Below are positions 47,910 through 50,441 of a stretch of 50,441 nt of DNA, one piece after another. Numbering within the stretch: the stretch's first letter is position 1; each line of letters starts with the position of its first letter. Where the stretch lies: contig CANQOL010000022.1 in the NCBI GenBank assembly GCA_947625475.1, positions 1-50,441 of the forward strand, written 5' to 3'. A program made the translations under genes and the position numbers. Origin of the DNA: an uncultured Acetatifactor sp. (GTDB lineage: Bacteria; Bacillota; Clostridia; Lachnospirales; Lachnospiraceae). The notes beneath the pieces are model-generated. The model searched no databases, had not been told where the DNA came from, and worked only from the letters and a program-made list of their open reading frames with translations.

Positions 47910-49640
47910 TTACACCTCCTTTTCCGCCAGAAAGTCTCCGTACTGGGCCATATAGGTTTCGTAGTAGAGACCTTTTTTCTGCAGCAGTTCTTCGTGGGTG
48001 CCCGCCTCCGCGATCCTTCCTCCCTCCAAAAACAGGATCCGGTCCGCGCTTCTCACGGCGCTGATGCGGTGGGCAATGATGATTTTGGTGATCCCCTTCA
48101 GCTCCCTCAGGGTCTGCTGGATCAGCTGCTCCGTCTCCGTATCCAGGGCGGAGGTGGAGTCGTCCATGACCAGGATGGGGTTTTTCTTGGCCAGGGCCCG
48201 GGCAATGCTGAGGCGCTGCTTCTGGCCGCCGGAGAGTCCCACGCCCCGCTCCCCGATCACCGTCTCGTATCCTTCCTCCAGCCGGTCGATGAATTCGCTG
48301 GCCTGGGCGTCCCGGGATGCCTGCCGGACGGTCTCCGGCGAGGTGGCCTCCTGGCGGCCCAGCCGGATATTGTCCGAGATGGTGTCGGAGAAGAGGAAGG
48401 TGTCCTGCATGACCACGGAGATGCTTCCCCGGAGCTGGGCCAGGGAGAGGCGCCTGATATCCACCCCGTCCAGCAGGATCCGGCCCTGGCTGCAGTCGTA
48501 GAGACGCTGGAGCAGGTGGATCAGGGAGGATTTCCCGGATCCGGTGGCCCCCATAATGCCCAGGGTCTGCCCGGGCTCCAGGGAAAAGCTGATATCCGTC
48601 AGGATCCGGGCGTCGCCCCGGACGAAGGATACCTGCTCAAAGCGGATCCCGCCCCGGACCTTCGGAAGGACTACCGGATTTTCCGGCTCCCGGACGGTGG
48701 CGGTCTCCTGATAGATCCTCCTGAGTTTCTTGTTGGAGGCCACGGCGGAGGAAAAGCTGTTGGTGAGCCACCCCAGCATTTCCATGGGCCAGACGATATT
48801 CATGGAGTACTCCACAAAGGCGCCCAGAGAGCCCAGGGAAAACTCCCCCCGGATCACCAGAGCGCCCCCCGCCAGCAGCATGATCAGGGGCAGGACCTTG
48901 GTGATCAGAGAAAAGATGGGGTGGTATTTCACAAAGATCCGGGACTGCTGCACGTTCAGCTCATAGTAGCGCCGGTTGTGGGAGAGGAATTTGTCCATCT
49001 CAAACCGCTCCCGGGCAAAGGAGCGCACCGTGCGCACCCCCTCCAGGTTTTCCTCCGCCACCGTGTTCAGCTCGGCGTTCTCCTGGCTGATGGCCTCGTA
49101 AACGGTGTCCAGCTTCTGCTCCAGGAACACCGCCAGAGCGCCGCAGAAGACCATGGCCGCGGTGGGGATCAGGGCCAGCCTCCAGTCCAGCCGGTACATG
49201 CAGATGAGCACCAGGGTCACATGGACCGCCACCTCGATCAGCAGCATGCCCACATAGGTCAGGCCGTCCCAGATCCGGTCGATGTCCTCCTTGACCCGGG
49301 CCATCAGCTCCCCGGTGCTGCTGCGGTCAAAAAAGTCCGCGGAGAGGCCCTGGATATGGGCGAACAGGTCCCTGCGCATGCTGGCGGAGATCTTTGCCCC
49401 GATGATGTCGAAGGTATACTCCTTGATATACATGAACACAAACCGGCCCGCGCCGATCCCCAGGATCCCGGCCAGCAGGTATTTCAACAGGGGCAGATCC
49501 CCCCTCCCGATCACGTCGTCGATGATGCGGCGGGTGAGCTGGGGGGAGAGCATATCCAGCCCCACCCCCGCCACCAGGCAGGCCACTGCCAGCAGGTAGG
49601 CTAAAGTGTGTTCTTTCATATAGGCAGAGAGCTTTTTCAT
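47910..49640 (-). CDS. ABC exporter half-transporter with degenerate Walker B
   Basis: Protein of 576 residues with six helices and a C-terminal ATPase. Walker A GATGSGKSS and signature LSGGQKQRLSIARAL are intact, but Walker B reads ILVMDDSTSALD, with Asp in place of the catalytic Glu. This is the hallmark of the non-catalytic half of heterodimeric exporters such as BmrC (YheI). The start at 49640 (MKKLSAYMKEHT) has AAGGAGG upstream; the frame is open further but enters the leader region. Expression probably depends on readthrough of an intrinsic terminator located 67 bp upstream. Confidence 0.94.
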   Translation of the reverse strand: MKKLSAYMKEHTLAYLLAVACLVAGVGLDMLSPQLTRRIIDDVIGRGDLPLLKYLLAGILGIGAGRFVFMYIKEYTFDIIGAKISASMRRDLFAHIQGLSADFFDRSSTGELMARVKEDIDRIWDGLTYVGMLLIEVAVHVTLVLICMYRLDWRLALIPTAAMVFCGALAVFLEQKLDTVYEAISQENAELNTVAEENLEGVRTVRSFARERFEMDKFLSHNRRYYELNVQQSRIFVKYHPIFSLITKVLPLIMLLAGGALVIRGEFSLGSLGAFVEYSMNIVWPMEMLGWLTNSFSSAVASNKKLRRIYQETATVREPENPVVLPKVRGGIRFEQVSFVRGDARILTDISFSLEPGQTLGIMGATGSGKSSLIHLLQRLYDCSQGRILLDGVDIRRLSLAQLRGSISVVMQDTFLFSDTISDNIRLGRQEATSPETVRQASRDAQASEFIDRLEEGYETVIGERGVGLSGGQKQRLSIARALAKKNPILVMDDSTSALDTETEQLIQQTLRELKGITKIIIAHRISAVRSADRILFLEGGRIAEAGTHEELLQKKGLYYETYMAQYGDFLAEKEV

Positions 49641-49659
49641 AGGCTGTGCGCCTCCTTTT

Positions 49660-49797
49660 TTACAGAAAAGCAGTTCCTTTCCTCCGGAGAGTGGGAAAAC
49701 ACCCACAAAAAAAGTCCATGGCAGAGGCCATGGACAAAAAGCGCTTGGATAAGGGGAGGGGTGCGGTAAAACGGCGCCCTGCCGGCCCTTGTCTCAT
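49660..49797 (-). CDS. Leader ORF 2 (45 codons) spanning the attenuator
   Basis: The ATG overlaps the stop of leader ORF 1 (ATGA), and a GGAGG inside ORF 1 lies six bases upstream. The frame starts MRQGPAGRRFTAPLPLSKR, reads through the whole terminator hairpin and its T-run (SMASAMDFF), and stops at TAA directly before the ribosome binding site of the ABC gene. A ribosome on it would melt the terminator. Short, basic and without a known family, it is plausible as a regulatory leader rather than as a functional peptide. Confidence 0.5.
   Translation of the reverse strand: MRQGPAGRRFTAPLPLSKRFLSMASAMDFFCGCFPTLRRKGTAFL
49707..49735 (-). terminator. Attenuator upstream of the ABC exporter operon
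   Basis: On the minus strand a perfect 9-bp stem (GTCCATGGC / GCCATGGAC, plus 49714-49722 and 49727-49735) with a 4-nt loop is followed by seven T residues. It is a canonical intrinsic terminator placed between promoter and first gene. Confidence 0.85.
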
Positions 49798-49871
49798 ACG
49801 GTTCCTCCGGAGGCAACTGCAGATTGATCCCTATACGGCAATAAACTCTTGTGGATAGAAACGATCGTCAT
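49794..49871 (-). CDS. Leader peptide ORF 1 (25 codons) of the ABC exporter operon
   Basis: A 25-residue peptide beginning MTIVSIHKSLLPYRD and ending ASGGTV. AAAGGAGG stands seven bases before its ATG, a better ribosome binding site than many genes in the window. It lies about 50 bp downstream of a consensus promoter and before an intrinsic terminator, as expected for ribosome-sensing attenuation. Its last codons contain the palindrome CCTCCGGAGG (plus 49804-49813), which would hide the ribosome binding site of ORF 2 unless a ribosome is present or stalled there. Confidence 0.65.
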   Translation of the reverse strand: MTIVSIHKSLLPYRDQSAVASGGTV

Positions 49872-49928
49872 GACACTGCCTCCTTTCCGTTTTATTTCAG
49901 CCCCCTGACGGGAGGGACTGCAACACTT

Positions 49929-49957
49929 ACCTTACGACAGGCGGGAAAAATTGTCAA
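49929..49957 (-). promoter_or_regulatory. Strong sigma-A promoter of the ABC exporter operon
   Basis: On the minus strand a consensus TTGACA (plus 49952-49957), a 17-bp spacer and TAAGGT (plus 49929-49934), with an A/T-rich UP-like stretch just upstream (plus 49960-49980). Confidence 0.8.
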
Positions 49958-50039
49958 GTGGGAAATTAAAAAAATTTTTCGGCAGGATTTTTCTGTTCCA
50001 AATGAGGAAAGTCCCGGTTCGCCAAAAGGCTCCATCTGT

Positions 50040-50441
50040 CTATGGCTGCTCCTTCCGGAGCGCTTTCTGAACAGCTTCCGCCTCATAGCTGCAGCTTTCT
50101 GCGGCGGCGCAGATTCGGTCAATATAACTCCGCTCCTCCAATAGGTCCTCCGCAATCTGCTCCGGGGTCTCTCCTCTTTGCAGCTTGACACAGACCTTGC
50201 GGATCAGCTGGCACTCTGCCTGGGCTTTTTCCCGGGCGGCTCCCTCCACAATTCCAGCGGCCTTTCCCTCTGCGATTCCAGCGGCTTTGCCCTCTGCAAT
50301 TCCGGCGGCCCTGCCCTGGGTAATCCCAGCGCTTACGCCTTTCTCATATCCGTCCTCCACGCCTTCCTCATACCTCACATCCAGCGCGTCCTCCATATTG
50401 AACTGCGTAAACAGCATATTCATCGCCTCCGTCCCATGCTC
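50040..50441 (-). CDS. C-terminal part of an Rpn-family nuclease (cut by window edge)
   Basis: The visible 133 codons continue to the right edge (frame open as EHGTEAMNMLFTQF...). The segment AMNMLFTQFNMEDALDVRYEEG, followed by Gly/Glu/Lys-rich repeats, is the typical C-terminal part of Rpn / PD-(D/E)XK nuclease family transposases in Clostridia. The catalytic domain lies beyond the window. The ending VCVKLQRGETPEQIAEDLLE resembles the helix-turn tail of the same family. It is a different subfamily from the one at 3206. Confidence 0.75.
   Translation of the reverse strand, partial: EHGTEAMNMLFTQFNMEDALDVRYEEGVEDGYEKGVSAGITQGRAAGIAEGKAAGIAEGKAAGIVEGAAREKAQAECQLIRKVCVKLQRGETPEQIAEDLLEERSYIDRICAAAESCSYEAEAVQKALRKEQP
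50251..50346 (-). repeat. Four 24-bp in-frame tandem repeats in the Rpn-like gene
   Basis: Units begin at 50251, 50275, 50299 and 50323 (plus coordinates) and encode variants of AAGIAEGK. Copies differ at several positions. Such slippage-prone repeats are common in the linker of this family. Confidence 0.8.

Noticed and set aside
47994..49604. Plus-strand frame of 536 codons opposite the ABC exporter gene
   Set aside because: Antisense to intact Walker and signature motifs; no ribosome binding site.
50251..50346. CRISPR-like short repeats
   Set aside because: The 24-bp units are contiguous and in frame with no spacers; they are protein-coding tandem repeats.

Overview
The window looks like chromosomal DNA from a GC-rich member of the Clostridia, most likely Lachnospiraceae. 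The reasons are AGGAGG-type ribosome binding sites, sigma-A promoters with 17-bp spacers, PyrB with a separate PyrI, a FolB-FolK fusion, a monofunctional-style P-protein PheA beside a DUF815 ATPase, a NusG-II/Gx/ApbE set and large FtsX permeases with coiled-coil ectodomains. The genus is inference from gene content.

Region by region. 1-4300 is a decayed accessory stretch: an FtsX permease, the wreck of its ABC ATPase partner, an Rpn-type nuclease with an internal deletion, and a small membrane-protein remnant. 4232-6545 (minus strand) holds pyrI, pyrB and a nitroreductase with its own promoter and a possible leader ORF. 6741-8955 encodes an HtrA-like protease with Q/N/G-rich repeats and a PH-domain protein. 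9004-13366 carries a CmpB-like membrane protein and a folate operon (folC-folE-folP-folBK). 13163-15361 holds a Gx transporter, a NusG-II protein and a divergent ApbE lipoprotein, a flavin/redox set. 15447-23263 runs from a zinc-type ArsR regulator through pheA, DUF815, ppx, ppk, maf and a HAD phosphatase. 23340-26786 has an acidic small protein, a zinc-ribbon protein, a PHP phosphoesterase and an ABC-F ATPase.

27016-32647 is an ABC ATPase plus a giant FtsX permease, then a CPBP protease. 32671-44920 is the most unusual part: one seven-gene operon encoding three large paralogous propeller-plus-solute-binding proteins, two sugar-type ABC permeases, a HlyD-like adaptor and a MacB-type ectodomain protein without a permease domain. 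It has no ATPase, and it is bounded by a repeat-rich promoter and a terminator.

44902-46100 holds a YgjP-type metallopeptidase and thiamine diphosphokinase. 46128-49957 (minus strand) is a heterodimeric ABC exporter preceded by a strong promoter, two overlapping leader ORFs and an intrinsic terminator. This arrangement resembles ribosome-mediated attenuation, as known for the Bacillus BmrCD exporter. The right edge cuts a second Rpn-family gene.

No tRNA, rRNA, CRISPR array or complete insertion sequence was seen.
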